Source: DASYXZ01 sp035946625
Lineage (GTDB): Bacteria > Acidobacteriota > Terriglobia > UBA7540
Direction of reading: 5' to 3'
DNA: 64,000 nucleotides
Assembly (NCBI GenBank): GCA_035946625.1
Contig: DASYZE010000023.1
Coordinates: 1 to 64,000 of the forward strand
The number at the start of each line of letters is the position of its first letter. Within the stretch, counting starts at the first letter, position 1. The notes beneath the pieces were generated by a model. That model had not been told where the DNA came from, made no database searches, and saw only the letters and a program-made list of their open reading frames with translations. The position numbers and the translations under genes are program-made. This document shows positions 8,237 through 18,100 of this stretch, one piece after another.

Positions 8237-9418
8237 CTATTTCTTATCCGTTCCCATGTGGATGGCCACCGCACGGGTGTAAGTGCCCGGCAGTTGGTCC
8301 AGGCGAACCACGCGGCCGTACACGGGAATATGTTGTTCGCCTTTCTTGAAAGGCAGAATGACCTGCACCATTTCTCCCACACTGTAATTCTGTGAGCTTT
8401 GGAAATAAGCCCCGGTCCGCGAAATATTCACCGTCTCGCTCACATCCTCCAGGTTCATCCCGTAGACCTGCCGCGTCACTTTGATGGGTAATTTCAAGGG
8501 CACGCGGCCCTTGGTTCGCAGTTCAACCTGCGCTTTCTTGGCCGCCGCCAGGTCGGCCTCGCTGGCATGGGGCGCCAGCTCGGGCAGCGAAAGCGCCGTG
8601 TCCATTTGGATGGCCACCGCGTATTGAGACGTGCCCTTGGGCTGAGTGATCCGAATCACCCGCGCGCTCACCGGCGAGCCAACACCGTCTTTTTTGTAAG
8701 GCAGGATCACTTTCAGCACTTCGCCCACCCGGTAAATCTGCGGGGTCATAAAGTAGGCCCCGATGTGCGAGACGTCGATGGTCTTGCTGAGGTCTTCCAC
8801 CACCGTTCCGCCCAGTTCCCGAATCAGTTTCAAGGTGAGTCCCAGATTCTCGCGTTTTCGCGCCCGTTTATCCGCGCCGTCTTTCCTTTCATGCCCAGAC
8901 GCCGCGGCGGCCACCGGCTCGGCATCCCCCGGCAGGGTAAACTCCCACGTGGTGGTGGCCCGGCATTGATCGCACTGGCGCGCGACGAGCACGCCCACTT
9001 CCAGATACTCGAGCTCGGCCTGGGGAACCGTGCCCAGTTGCTTTTGTCCGCAGGTCTTGCACACCAGCCACGCCCCGCCTTCAGGCAGGTCGATGCCGGG
9101 CTCGACGGGAGGAAAATAGATGCCCCAAATATCGTCGGGCACTTCGTAAGCCTCAACCCCCAACCGGTGAAGTCCATTTTGACTTCGGGTGTTCACCCAG
9201 ACCACGCGGAACGTGCCCGCCACGTCGTTTTTGAGGTTGACCACGTGGATTTCTGTTTCCAGGTTCACCAGATGGCGGAGCTGGGTCATGAAACCGTATT
9301 TGCCGATAAATGTTGTCTGCGTCTTTTCGTCAAAAAATTTATGCTCCGTCGACATGCCGCGGACGCGAATGGGAAATGCGAGCTGGACTCGAGAGCTGCG
9401 GCGTTTTGACTTTTCCAC
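8237..9418 (-). CDS. Multi-PilZ protein with an internal zinc ribbon
   Basis: 393 residues from a GTG start. Three PilZ-like barrels are spaced along the chain: residues ~5-100 (starting KRRSSRVQLAFPIRV), ~190-275 (VEDLSKTIDVSHIGAYF) and ~300-390 (DVSETVNISRTGAYF). Each repeats the D/N-x-S-x-x-G motif with a preceding basic stretch that in true c-di-GMP receptors is RxxxR. Between barrels one and two lie CKTCG and CDQC, about 28 residues apart, which look like a four-Cys zinc ribbon. PilZ proteins usually read out c-di-GMP and act on motility, adhesion or transcription. A single-PilZ gene is encoded just upstream at 9571-9897, so the two probably act together. Confidence 0.8.
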   Translation of the reverse strand: MEKSKRRSSRVQLAFPIRVRGMSTEHKFFDEKTQTTFIGKYGFMTQLRHLVNLETEIHVVNLKNDVAGTFRVVWVNTRSQNGLHRLGVEAYEVPDDIWGIYFPPVEPGIDLPEGGAWLVCKTCGQKQLGTVPQAELEYLEVGVLVARQCDQCRATTTWEFTLPGDAEPVAAAASGHERKDGADKRARKRENLGLTLKLIRELGGTVVEDLSKTIDVSHIGAYFMTPQIYRVGEVLKVILPYKKDGVGSPVSARVIRITQPKGTSQYAVAIQMDTALSLPELAPHASEADLAAAKKAQVELRTKGRVPLKLPIKVTRQVYGMNLEDVSETVNISRTGAYFQSSQNYSVGEMVQVILPFKKGEQHIPVYGRVVRLDQLPGTYTRAVAIHMGTDKK

Positions 9419-9570
9419 GGTTATCCCCGATGAATCATACGATCAAGCCTGCTCTTTGGTTTGGGCTGCGGGATTTCATGCGGCGGACGCCCGGCGCTGA
9501 GCGATCCATTCGATTTGATTCTATCACGATCAAATGAACCAGGAGGAGGAGCCGCGCCGCCGGCCCGCCG

Positions 9571-9897
9571 TCAATCTGGAAATGTCACGCCCAGGATGCT
9601 GGAAAGCTTCGTGTACTCAATCCCAATCTCGCCGGCGCGCGATGTGCCTTCGTGCCCCACCCACGCCACTCGAACCAGTTCCGATTCTTTTCCGCCTTTC
9701 GGTTGGAGCTTAACGCGGGAGCCGGCCTTCAGGGGTTGCGCCGTCTTTATTTTGCCCCCGAATTTGCTCACCGTGACCACAAAGGTCTCTTCCGAAAATG
9801 GCTTGCCGTCAGCAAGCGCCCCCGAAAGCGTAATCGGAATCCGCACTTGGATCCGCCTGCTTCGACGCACCGGACCCTGGCTTGAAGGCGCTGGCAT
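9571..9897 (-). CDS. Small single-domain PilZ protein
   Basis: ATG at 9897, five bases after GAGGTGG, gives ~108 residues. RRSRRIQVRIPITLSG is the basic lead-in of a PilZ domain. TFVVTVSKFGGKIKT replaces the usual D-x-S-x-x-G turn, so nucleotide binding may be weak. The chain ends with the G-x-E-Y strand (EIGIEYTKL). It is encoded upstream of the multi-PilZ gene on the same strand. Role inferred: c-di-GMP readout or a structural PilZ relative. Confidence 0.75.
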   Translation of the reverse strand: MPAPSSQGPVRRSRRIQVRIPITLSGALADGKPFSEETFVVTVSKFGGKIKTAQPLKAGSRVKLQPKGGKESELVRVAWVGHEGTSRAGEIGIEYTKLSSILGVTFPD

Positions 9898-9916
9898 GAA
9901 CCACCTCAAATTTCAA

Positions 9917-10805
9917 TTACTGGGTTAAGGCCCGACTCAGGTCAGGAAGCTGCAATGCCTGAGAAGAATAGCACACTGGGGCAGCTTGTTTGCAAGGGGA
10001 GCGAGTTTTGAGTAACGACCTATTTTGGTTCTTCCTATTCTGTTTGTCTCTCGGATCACCCCAGACTTGATGATTGGAGCGCTCCAGCACGCCGTTGCCA
10101 ATTGACCCATACCAACTCACCCCTAAGAAGGTGCAAACACCTACAGGGTAAATTGAGCAATCGCAGGCGATGAATGATGGGGTCTCTGTCCATCTTTTGC
10201 AGATTGGTAGATTGGGCGGCCCAGAACGCTGTAAGGCACGGGCAAAGAAATTTACCTCAGAGAAAGGGGCTTGGATTGGTCGAAGGGCGTCTCGAACGGA
10301 AAGGCCGTGACACCTCTTAAATTTTAAAGACTTCCCGTTTGCATCTTTCTTCCCGCATGGGCACGGCTGGTTTCTTCCAATTCCTTCAAATCGAATTCTA
10401 TTTGCTTCCTGAACGTAGTCTACACCTTGAATTGATGGGACCCTAAATGATGCCCATGTTTGATTGCCCGAATTGGTTATCGAGAAGTCACCCATGCGAA
10501 TGACGTCCATTCCGATTATTACTCCAAATTGAGCGGTCTCCTGTGTTTCGGAGACCACAATGCCGGGGATCGCAAGGGCGTTTGGAAGATACAAGTTTAC
10601 CAAATAGGTGTTTTTGGCCTCACAGCCTCCTGCATGACTCCATGGTCGTACCAATTGGGCCCACGGCTATCGCTTTGGCTACTGAAGGAGTTATGCAGCT
10701 ACCTGTAGCCCCCGTGTCCCACAGTGCGCTTGTGGGATGGAGTGTGGGTGGGGGAATTGGGGGTTCCCTTGGGTCGTATGCCGCTGTGATTTTAACCTCG
10801 GTAAC
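9917..10805 (-). pseudogene. Retropepsin-like aspartic protease with SEC-C motif, frameshifted
   Basis: The 5' part (10805 down to about 10630) encodes ALWDTGATGSCIT, the D-T-G active-site loop of retropepsin-type proteases, then runs into TGA. The continuation is in the next frame (from about 10640): SHAGGCEAKNTYLVNLYLPN, a VIIGMD flap-side block, and a C-terminal SEC-C zinc motif (CPCG ... KRCHG). One extra base, or a two-base loss, near 10630-10645 would join them. No usable start codon precedes the DTG frame either. The 130 residues after the SEC-C are unrecognised. Intact relatives are single-chain DTG plus SEC-C proteins. It is probably dead, though a sequencing error would restore it. 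Confidence 0.65.
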
Positions 10806-10839
10806 TATCCGAAAAGATCATTGCCCGGCTTGTGCCTTC

Positions 10840-13812
10840 TTAATTGAAGGCGTGCAGCACGCCCAAAGTCTGCGTGAAGCTGTCATTCGCCGAAGCACCC
10901 GAATCCGCCACAGTAAATTGCAGGTAGGTCGCGCTCGTCAGGTCGATGGCTGCGCTCTGGCCGGTGGTTTGCGTCAGGTAAGGCGCGCCGGCGGCGGTGG
11001 CGGTTGTGCCGATGACGGTTTGAAGAGTACCGTTCGGAATGACTTTTCCTGATGCGCCCACGGTGGAGGTCGAGAGCGTCAAAGAAACACTCCAGGGAAT
11101 GTTAGTCGAGCTGGCAATCTGGGTTGCGGTGGGGCCAAAAGTGCCCAGCGTAACGACCGTCCCCGAGCCGCATCCTGAAACGGTGCAGAGTTTCACTTTA
11201 TAGGTCATGGCGCCCGCGCCGCTCGAGCCCGTGGTGTATGTGCCGGCGCCGTATAGATTGACGGTCTTGCCCAGAACGTTCAACGTGGCGGCCGGCAGAG
11301 GGAGAGACATCAGGTTCTGGTCTGTCGAAACCGCCGAACTGGCGGTGACAGCCGTGATATTGGGCTGCGCCTGCGGGGGCTCCAGAGGGTTTGCGTTGGT
11401 CCCATCGAAGATCGTCGAATAATACGTGCACCCGTTGGCGTTCAAATTAACAGGAGGTCCCTGGGAAACTGTGGGTGGCCACACGAAAGACCGGCCACCC
11501 GTACCATCCTGGCAGATAATGAAGTTGATTTGCTCGCCCGCCGCCGCATTGGCCAGGGTCGAGCTGGTCGCGTTGCCGGTCAGGGTGATTTTCTGCGTGT
11601 TCCCCAGCGAAGCGTCAAAAGTCGGGGTGCCGGAAAACGCCACCACATTCATCCCGCTGACCACCGCGCCTCCAAACGCTGAGGGCGCCGTGCCCTGCGT
11701 CAGAATGGCGTAATTGTTGGTGCCCGCGGTTTGGGGCTGAACCAGGAGGCCGTAATTGTTAGTCACGGTGCCCGCGGCTTTGAGGTTGGAAGAAGCGAAG
11801 AGTGCCACCATAGTCCCCACCGTTCCGGCGCCATCTTGTTCGGCGTAACCCGACACGCCGATCAAGCCTCCAATGCCCGCCCCGCCCTCGGAGTAGCCAT
11901 CGCCTTCCATGCCCGCCACAATCCCCATGGCGCCTGAGGCTGCGTTGCCCACGCCAATCCCATACACTCCCAGGGGATTCGCGGTCACATCATTGCTTTG
12001 TGCCACCGAAGTAAAACAGTCAGGTTTTCCCGCCGACATATTCAGGCATCCGGTCGCGTTGCTGGAGCCGTTCAATGGGACCTGCACGGTACCGGGAAGA
12101 AAGGATGTGGTGGCCGGTCCGGTCTGAAAATAGACCCGATTGTCTCCGCTCGCTCCAGGAATAAGAACGCTTCCGGAGCCATTGGGCGTGAGGGTGATGT
12201 TTCCATTCGACCCAGAAGCGAGGGCCAGCGCGCCCGTGGAACCAATCCCGCCATTAAAATTTACCGTGGCGGGGAAACTTCCGCTCCCGTCGTTGTTAAT
12301 GCTCCAAATGTAAGCAGTGTCGGCAACATTTCTGCCTCCTATCTGCGCGTTGGAATTTGGTGCAGCGCCGGTATAAAACTGCAAATGGTCCTGCGCCCCT
12401 TCCAGGAGCAATCCCGTTTGGCCCCAGCCTGAAACGAATATGCCACGCTGGAAAGCATTGTTGGTTGCCGAAGCGCCGATAGTGATGCCGGCGTTGGGGC
12501 GGTTTGGCCCCGCACTCAGGATGTCAAGCCCGATGCTCGGCACGCTCGTATTATCATCCGTGCCGCTAAAGTTGCCGAGGTCGAGTTCCATGGTGATCGC
12601 CTGTGCCTGGGCGGCTGAGGCGGGAGTATAGTACGTGGTGTTGAAGTTTGCGCCATACAATCCCCGCGTGCCCCCGTTGCGGTCAGAAACAACCGACAGT
12701 CCCACGGACTCGCCCCCGTTCGTCGTGTTGGGCGTCCCCGCGTTCACCACGTTATGAATTGTCATGGGGAACTGAGTGATGAAGTAGGACGCTGGCCCCG
12801 TGCCTCCAGTCCCGGGATAACCCACGGTGAGAGTGGCGTGAGTGTCGTCGGTCACCGAGGCCACCTCGGCCCACGCCGTGGTGGCATCAGCGTTTAGTTT
12901 GATGGACCGGCCCAGGTGTATGGGAAAAATTAAAGGGTTGTTCGGCCCAATTTCAGTGAGGAAATGGGTGTTCACACCGGTGACGGCAGTCGACCCGTGG
13001 CTGAGCGTTACCGTGCCGGAATAGGGCAGGGTGGTGAGTTCCCCCAGCTGATTCTCCAGCAGTATCGCAGAGGGGCGGTCAGGGTCGGTGGTCACTCCGG
13101 CAATCAAGTCGGTGGTCTGCCGCAAATCGAGCAGGGAAACGTTATTGGCATAGGATGAGGCATCGCCCGTTCCCATTCCGGGCACGGCGACGACCATGCC
13201 CGGGTTCGAGCCAAAGTCCGCAATGGCCGCGTTAAGTTTGGCGGTTCCCGAACTTCCCGGGAACTGATCGGCGAAGCGGAAGTTGTTCAAGTACTTGGTG
13301 ACGGCTTTGCCGGTGGAATCGGTTCCGACCGGCTGGGGCACAAACCAGTTGCGCGCGTCGGTGATGGTGGTGATGGCCGTTGCACTGGTCACAACCTGGG
13401 CCAGCGGTATCTGTCCGCCCACAAACCCTGTGGTATTCGATGATGGAGCGCAGCTCAGGCTGGGATCAAGATAAACATAATTCGTCTGGCTGGCAGCCAT
13501 GGCCAGCGTGCCGCCCGAGTACGTAACCAGAATCGGCGGCGCCCCGCACATCGCGGTGCCGGCAGCGAGATTCAGCGACAGCAATGTTCCCGCCGTGGGC
13601 CAGTAGCCGGGTCCGACCCCGTTAACGTATTTCGCGTTGGCGTTGAATATCGGAGCCACCGAAGTGCTGGGCTGCTGCGCCAACACCATCCCCGTTCCCA
13701 GCACCGACAAGGCGATCACTCCCAGTGCTCGGCCGAGGCATGAGGCGCTGGATGGATACTGGCGGCTCCGGGAAGATCTCGGGTCAGTGCAGCCCATCGA
13801 TTCAATTTTCAT
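10840..13812 (-). CDS. Tail-fibre-like protein with N-terminal signal sequence
   Basis: ATG at 13812 follows GAAGGTGGG; the track of codons to 13851 upstream is not needed. About 990 residues, Gly/Thr/Ala/Asn-rich and low in charge, as in phage fibres. After a charged N-terminus is a secretion-type signal (ALGVIALSVLGTGMVLAQQ, about residues 31-50), odd for a virion protein. No catalytic motif was found. The last ~170 residues (AQPNITAV onward) form a distinct C-terminal module ending in a Thr/Ser-rich beta domain, probably trimerising or receptor-binding. It is the last clear gene of the late operon, where host-range fibres usually lie. A host secreted protein is possible but less likely given position. 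Confidence 0.6.
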   Translation of the reverse strand: MKIESMGCTDPRSSRSRQYPSSASCLGRALGVIALSVLGTGMVLAQQPSTSVAPIFNANAKYVNGVGPGYWPTAGTLLSLNLAAGTAMCGAPPILVTYSGGTLAMAASQTNYVYLDPSLSCAPSSNTTGFVGGQIPLAQVVTSATAITTITDARNWFVPQPVGTDSTGKAVTKYLNNFRFADQFPGSSGTAKLNAAIADFGSNPGMVVAVPGMGTGDASSYANNVSLLDLRQTTDLIAGVTTDPDRPSAILLENQLGELTTLPYSGTVTLSHGSTAVTGVNTHFLTEIGPNNPLIFPIHLGRSIKLNADATTAWAEVASVTDDTHATLTVGYPGTGGTGPASYFITQFPMTIHNVVNAGTPNTTNGGESVGLSVVSDRNGGTRGLYGANFNTTYYTPASAAQAQAITMELDLGNFSGTDDNTSVPSIGLDILSAGPNRPNAGITIGASATNNAFQRGIFVSGWGQTGLLLEGAQDHLQFYTGAAPNSNAQIGGRNVADTAYIWSINNDGSGSFPATVNFNGGIGSTGALALASGSNGNITLTPNGSGSVLIPGASGDNRVYFQTGPATTSFLPGTVQVPLNGSSNATGCLNMSAGKPDCFTSVAQSNDVTANPLGVYGIGVGNAASGAMGIVAGMEGDGYSEGGAGIGGLIGVSGYAEQDGAGTVGTMVALFASSNLKAAGTVTNNYGLLVQPQTAGTNNYAILTQGTAPSAFGGAVVSGMNVVAFSGTPTFDASLGNTQKITLTGNATSSTLANAAAGEQINFIICQDGTGGRSFVWPPTVSQGPPVNLNANGCTYYSTIFDGTNANPLEPPQAQPNITAVTASSAVSTDQNLMSLPLPAATLNVLGKTVNLYGAGTYTTGSSGAGAMTYKVKLCTVSGCGSGTVVTLGTFGPTATQIASSTNIPWSVSLTLSTSTVGASGKVIPNGTLQTVIGTTATAAGAPYLTQTTGQSAAIDLTSATYLQFTVADSGASANDSFTQTLGVLHAFN

Positions 13813-13844
13813 AGTCCCACCTTCACGTCCTGGGGCGCGGCGCA

Positions 13845-14507
13845 TCACCACACTTGTATGCTGGCGGTAATTCCCGCGTCCGATGCGGTCAGATAAAGAT
13901 TGGTGGCGTCAAACAAATTCGCCGGTTGAAACCAGAGCGCGCCGCCGGAAGTCATGTAGATCATCACGCCCAGAGGCGCGCGGCCCAAATTGTGAACGAG
14001 CGAAAAATTGCCCGCCGCGCCGGCGGCCACTGCCACTCGGCCGTTGATTTTAGTTGCGCCTGTCACCGCGGTCACATGCGTCGAGTCCGTGGTCAGGCTT
14101 CCCAGATAGGCGTCGCCCACGGTTCCCGCCGTGCCGGTGAAGTTGAAATAGAATCCGGTGGCCGAATTAAACCAGAGGAAACTGGCTGAGTTGGCCGGCG
14201 CCGCCCCCGGGGCCGGAGTGGAGGGCGCATACCGCGCCCCCTGCGCATAGAGCACCCCGGCTGAAAGTCCCGGCGTCAGACTGGCTGAGGTGGAGAGCGC
14301 CAATCCGGAAACAACCCCGCAAAGGCCGATATCATTCAGCCAGGCTGCCACCGTGCCCGCCGCCATCACCGCATTTTGCACGTCGGTCGCGTCCTGAAGG
14401 AGTGAGTCTATCGTCTGCCAGTTGGTATCCACGTCCAACTCGTAGTTGTTGCCGTGCTGCGGTTCGATGATTCCTTTGCGTGGTAAAACGGTTCGGACGA
14501 CTGCCAT
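13845..14507 (-). CDS. Tail fibre/collar accessory protein
   Basis: 220 residues, ATG at 14507 after GAGGT. The N-terminus (VLPRKGIIEPQHGNNYELDVDTNWQ) resembles the base-proximal part of short phage fibre proteins, where an N-W-Q segment attaches to the tail tip. The rest is low-complexity beta (GTAGTVGDAYLGSLTTD, AGNFSLVHNLGRAPLGV). It lies 32 bp upstream of the large fibre gene and is probably co-translated. No enzyme motif. Assignment rests on composition and position. Confidence 0.5.
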   Translation of the reverse strand: MAVVRTVLPRKGIIEPQHGNNYELDVDTNWQTIDSLLQDATDVQNAVMAAGTVAAWLNDIGLCGVVSGLALSTSASLTPGLSAGVLYAQGARYAPSTPAPGAAPANSASFLWFNSATGFYFNFTGTAGTVGDAYLGSLTTDSTHVTAVTGATKINGRVAVAAGAAGNFSLVHNLGRAPLGVMIYMTSGGALWFQPANLFDATNLYLTASDAGITASIQVW

Positions 14508-14560
14508 ATTGACCTCGATGGGATCCCGCGCCTGGGCCGGGATGATTCAAGCGTTCTCCG

Positions 14561-15046
14561 CTATCCGGATAGCCGCGTGGCGATGGTTCGCACTTTGACG
14601 AATCCGCCGTTGGTAATGATTTCCGTTCCCCCATTCAAGTAATGGACCTCGCAATGCACCAGTCCTGGATTGGCCTCGTTCTTCTCTTCCACCCAGAAAT
14701 CCATCAGGAAGAGCGACCCGCTGGCGTCATTCACGCTGGCGCGCGCGGGCTTGCTGAGGGCGCCGGCGGTGGGCGAAGCGGGGTCGGGCGATCGCGAGCA
14801 CCACGCGGCCACTTCGTACTCAAGTTCGGTGCGCGCATAGATGTAGCCGTCCACCTTGCTGGAGGGGGATTGCACCACCTCGCCGTTTTTGTACCAGCCG
14901 TAAAAAGTTTCCGGGCGCACGGCGGCAAACTTGGCGTTGTTCGATATTTTGGTAATCGAATAGTCCGTCAGCGGCTGGTCGGCGGCGATGGTGGCGTCAG
15001 GCAGATCCACGAATCCCGGCATGGTGGCGAAAAGTAATTGGCTCAT
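14561..15046 (-). CDS. Phage tail-region protein of unknown function
   Basis: 161 residues from ATG 15046, weak ribosome site. Soluble, mixed alpha/beta, no signal or membrane segment, no recognised motif. It lies between the 1324-residue tail-tip protein and the fibre accessory gene, so a tail-tip or fibre-attachment role is inferred from place only. Confidence 0.5.
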   Translation of the reverse strand: MSQLLFATMPGFVDLPDATIAADQPLTDYSITKISNNAKFAAVRPETFYGWYKNGEVVQSPSSKVDGYIYARTELEYEVAAWCSRSPDPASPTAGALSKPARASVNDASGSLFLMDFWVEEKNEANPGLVHCEVHYLNGGTEIITNGGFVKVRTIATRLSG

Positions 15047-15115
15047 TTTTGTTATTCAGTTCCTCAGTCTGGCCGCAGCCCACCAACAAAAAGACTGACT
15101 CCCTGGCGACTCCTT

Positions 15116-18100
15116 TCAATAGATCGTTTTGGGCGCCGTGCCGTCGGAAAAAGTCATAGTCGAGTTGCTGGCCATAAATGCGTATCGGGTGCGCTGATAG
15201 CTCGAAGCAGAAGCAAATGCGGGCGTACCCGAAGGAGCGATGCGCGAGAGAATTTTGCCGCTCATCCAGCCCGAGTCCAGCAGCTGATAGGCCATGCTTC
15301 CGTCACGGTAGTTCGGCTGCTTGTCCGTGATTTCGACAATTTGATTGAACACGCCCCGCCGGCCGGTTTCAAAATTCGGCATCAGCGGGTGGGAGAGGAA
15401 AGCGAAGTCACCCGCCTCCACGGTCAACGTCATGTACTGGCTGGTGACGGCGGCAGTGGGCGCGCCCCCGCGCGGCGAGCCGCTCACCGGGTCCACGCCG
15501 TTGTAACGCCGGAAAATACGAGTGGCCGTCAGCCCGGCCAGCGACACTCCGCCTCGCGCCGAGCGCAGCCCTTTCGATTCGATAATGTCCTGGCCCGCCA
15601 GGCCGTATTGTTCCAGCGAGGGGGCGTCCAGAAAAAGCAGCTCTTGCTGGAACTGGCTGCCGTCATAATCCAACCGGTAGGTCACCTGATTGATGATGGG
15701 CTGCCGGGTGATGCCGGGCAGCACCGTGATGTTGCGCTCGTTGAAGGCGAAGAGGTTCACGAAGCTGTAGGGCGGAACCATGAAGCGCGGGGAAAGGCGC
15801 CCGTCCGCCAGCACGATCAAATAACCACCCAGCGCCTTGAGAATTTCAAATTCCAGGAATTGTTTCGCTTCCACCGGTTGCGGGAAACTGAATTCCAGCA
15901 CGCACCCGGCGAAAATATCGTTCCGGTAGGACAGGATGGTGTCCACATCCACGCTGGGATTCGGACTGATCAACGTGGGGTTACTGGTGGTGGCAGAATT
16001 CCATTGCGTCGGATCGTAAATTCGCCACGCGGTTGGGGGGAGCGAAGGCGACTGCCCCATCCCCAACTCATTTTGAAAAACCATCAGCAGTACATCCATG
16101 GGATTGGCCTGCAATGTCCGCGCATGGTCGCGCGACACCGCCATCCCGTCATCGCCGTGCAGGAAAATCTTGGTCTTGGCGCTCCGCGTCAGGTCGCGGC
16201 AATGAAGCGCATAGCCGGTGAGATCGGGAAGCCCCAAAATGGAATCAATCTCCTGGGTCGCCACGGTGACGAAGTCCGACGAATTCATGCCCGGATAGCC
16301 GACGCGCAGGGATATTTTGCGGCCCTCGAGTTTCCCTTTGCTGACCAGCGCGGTCATGTAGCCGCCACCGTCCGTGGCCTCAAGTTCCAACGCGCCGATC
16401 GAGCTTTGTCCGTCCAGCGGGCGAATGGTTTGCTGAACCCCGCGCGGGATTTTCAAGTACGGCCGTCCCGACAGATCTGACGAAGTGGAAGTAAAAAGCA
16501 CGTCGTTGCGCGTGCCCGTAATCCAGAACCACGCCGTGGATGCCATCGTCTTGCGCAAGGAAAATTCCCAGGGCAGCGCCCGCGCACCCAGAGAAAACGA
16601 AAGCACGCCGTCGCCGGTGGTGCTTCCCACGATGCCCAAGCTTTGCGCCAGCCGTCCCAGGAACGCGCTCAGCCCGCCCGCGTAGTTGCCGCTAAAGTAG
16701 GCTTGCAGGTCCGCATTCCCGCTCAAGCGCAGGTAAGCGGCCAGCGCTCCCCATGTTCCTTCCATCCAAACCGAGGCGGGCGAGCCGGAATAGCCCCCGG
16801 CGGAATCGGCGTAGGTTTTGAACCCGTCGAAAGGGGTCAATTGCTGATAAGTCTGATTGAACGAATTGGCCAGCGCGCTCAGCGTAATTTGCTGGTTGGC
16901 CAAAAAGAAAGTTTCGAAAATAAATTCCAGGCAGGAGACGGCTTTTACGTCGTCGCCAACCTCATGGCAAAACATGGCGCCCCAGGTGCCGGAGCAATCG
17001 AGCGCCAGCGAGGTGTCGAGTCCGGTGCTAGAGGCGCCCTGGGCGAAGTGTCCTTTCACCGGGCCGCTCGGAGGTATCCAGATTTGCGCCAGCAGCGCAG
17101 CGCTGATTTGCCCAGCGACGGTCGCGGCCTGAGTGGCGGTCGCGATGAGTGATGAGTATTGCGCCGCCGTAATCAGTTCGCGATTCAGCAGGTTCACCGC
17201 CGCGGAAGGCAACACGCGCGCGGCCTTATCAAAGGCGAAATAACAATCGATATTATGTTCGGTAGAAACAGTCGAGATCGGTCCCGGCACGTATTGATAG
17301 CCCGGGTCCTGATACATGCCCCAACCCAAAGTGATCAGGTTTTTCCGCAAGTCGGCTGCGCTCGATTGCAGCGAAAAAAGAAAGTTGAGCATGCTCTGGA
17401 GCCCGAGCGCCGCATTCAAGTAATCCCCCGTGCGCTCCATGTAGACGCCGTAAGCGTACGCTACCCAGGCCACCGAACCGGAGCGGATGTAAGCCTGATC
17501 CACCTGGCCGTTATACACATCGTAGGAGAAACTGAGCGAGCCGGCGGGCTGCGGCGTGCCCACCGATAAATTGTCCAGCCGCAAATTGCCGGCAGTCTGA
17601 ACGATGACTTTGAACGACGTGATGGAAACCAGGGTTTCGCCGGCCACATATTGCGCGATTAATGAATTCAGGTTTTGGGTGAACACACGCCAGACACCGG
17701 CCGCGAGTCCCAGCACGGAAGTGATTGTCTTGCTCCCGGAGTTATACCCCGCCGTGCCCGTCGAGGCCAGATTGATGGTGGTCACCTGGCCCCTAGAACT
17801 AGTGACGCCAACGGCAAAGGTAAAATCCACCCCGGCGAGATAATGACACTCGATAATGGAATCGGCCGCGTCCGGCAAACCGCTTCCGATAAAATTCCAA
17901 CTGGCGGGCGCGGTGCTGGCGGTGATTGAAATAACGTTGGAGCCGCCCGACTGGGCAGGCGGTTCGGTGGCGTCGAAAACGTTGGCCGCCGTGCCCGCTC
18001 CGCTCACCAGTGACCAGCGCGCTATGGAACCGTCCTGCGCGTCTTCCAGGATGAGCGAGGGCAGATAGCCGGGATTCGCTCGCAAATTGTTCAAGCGCGT

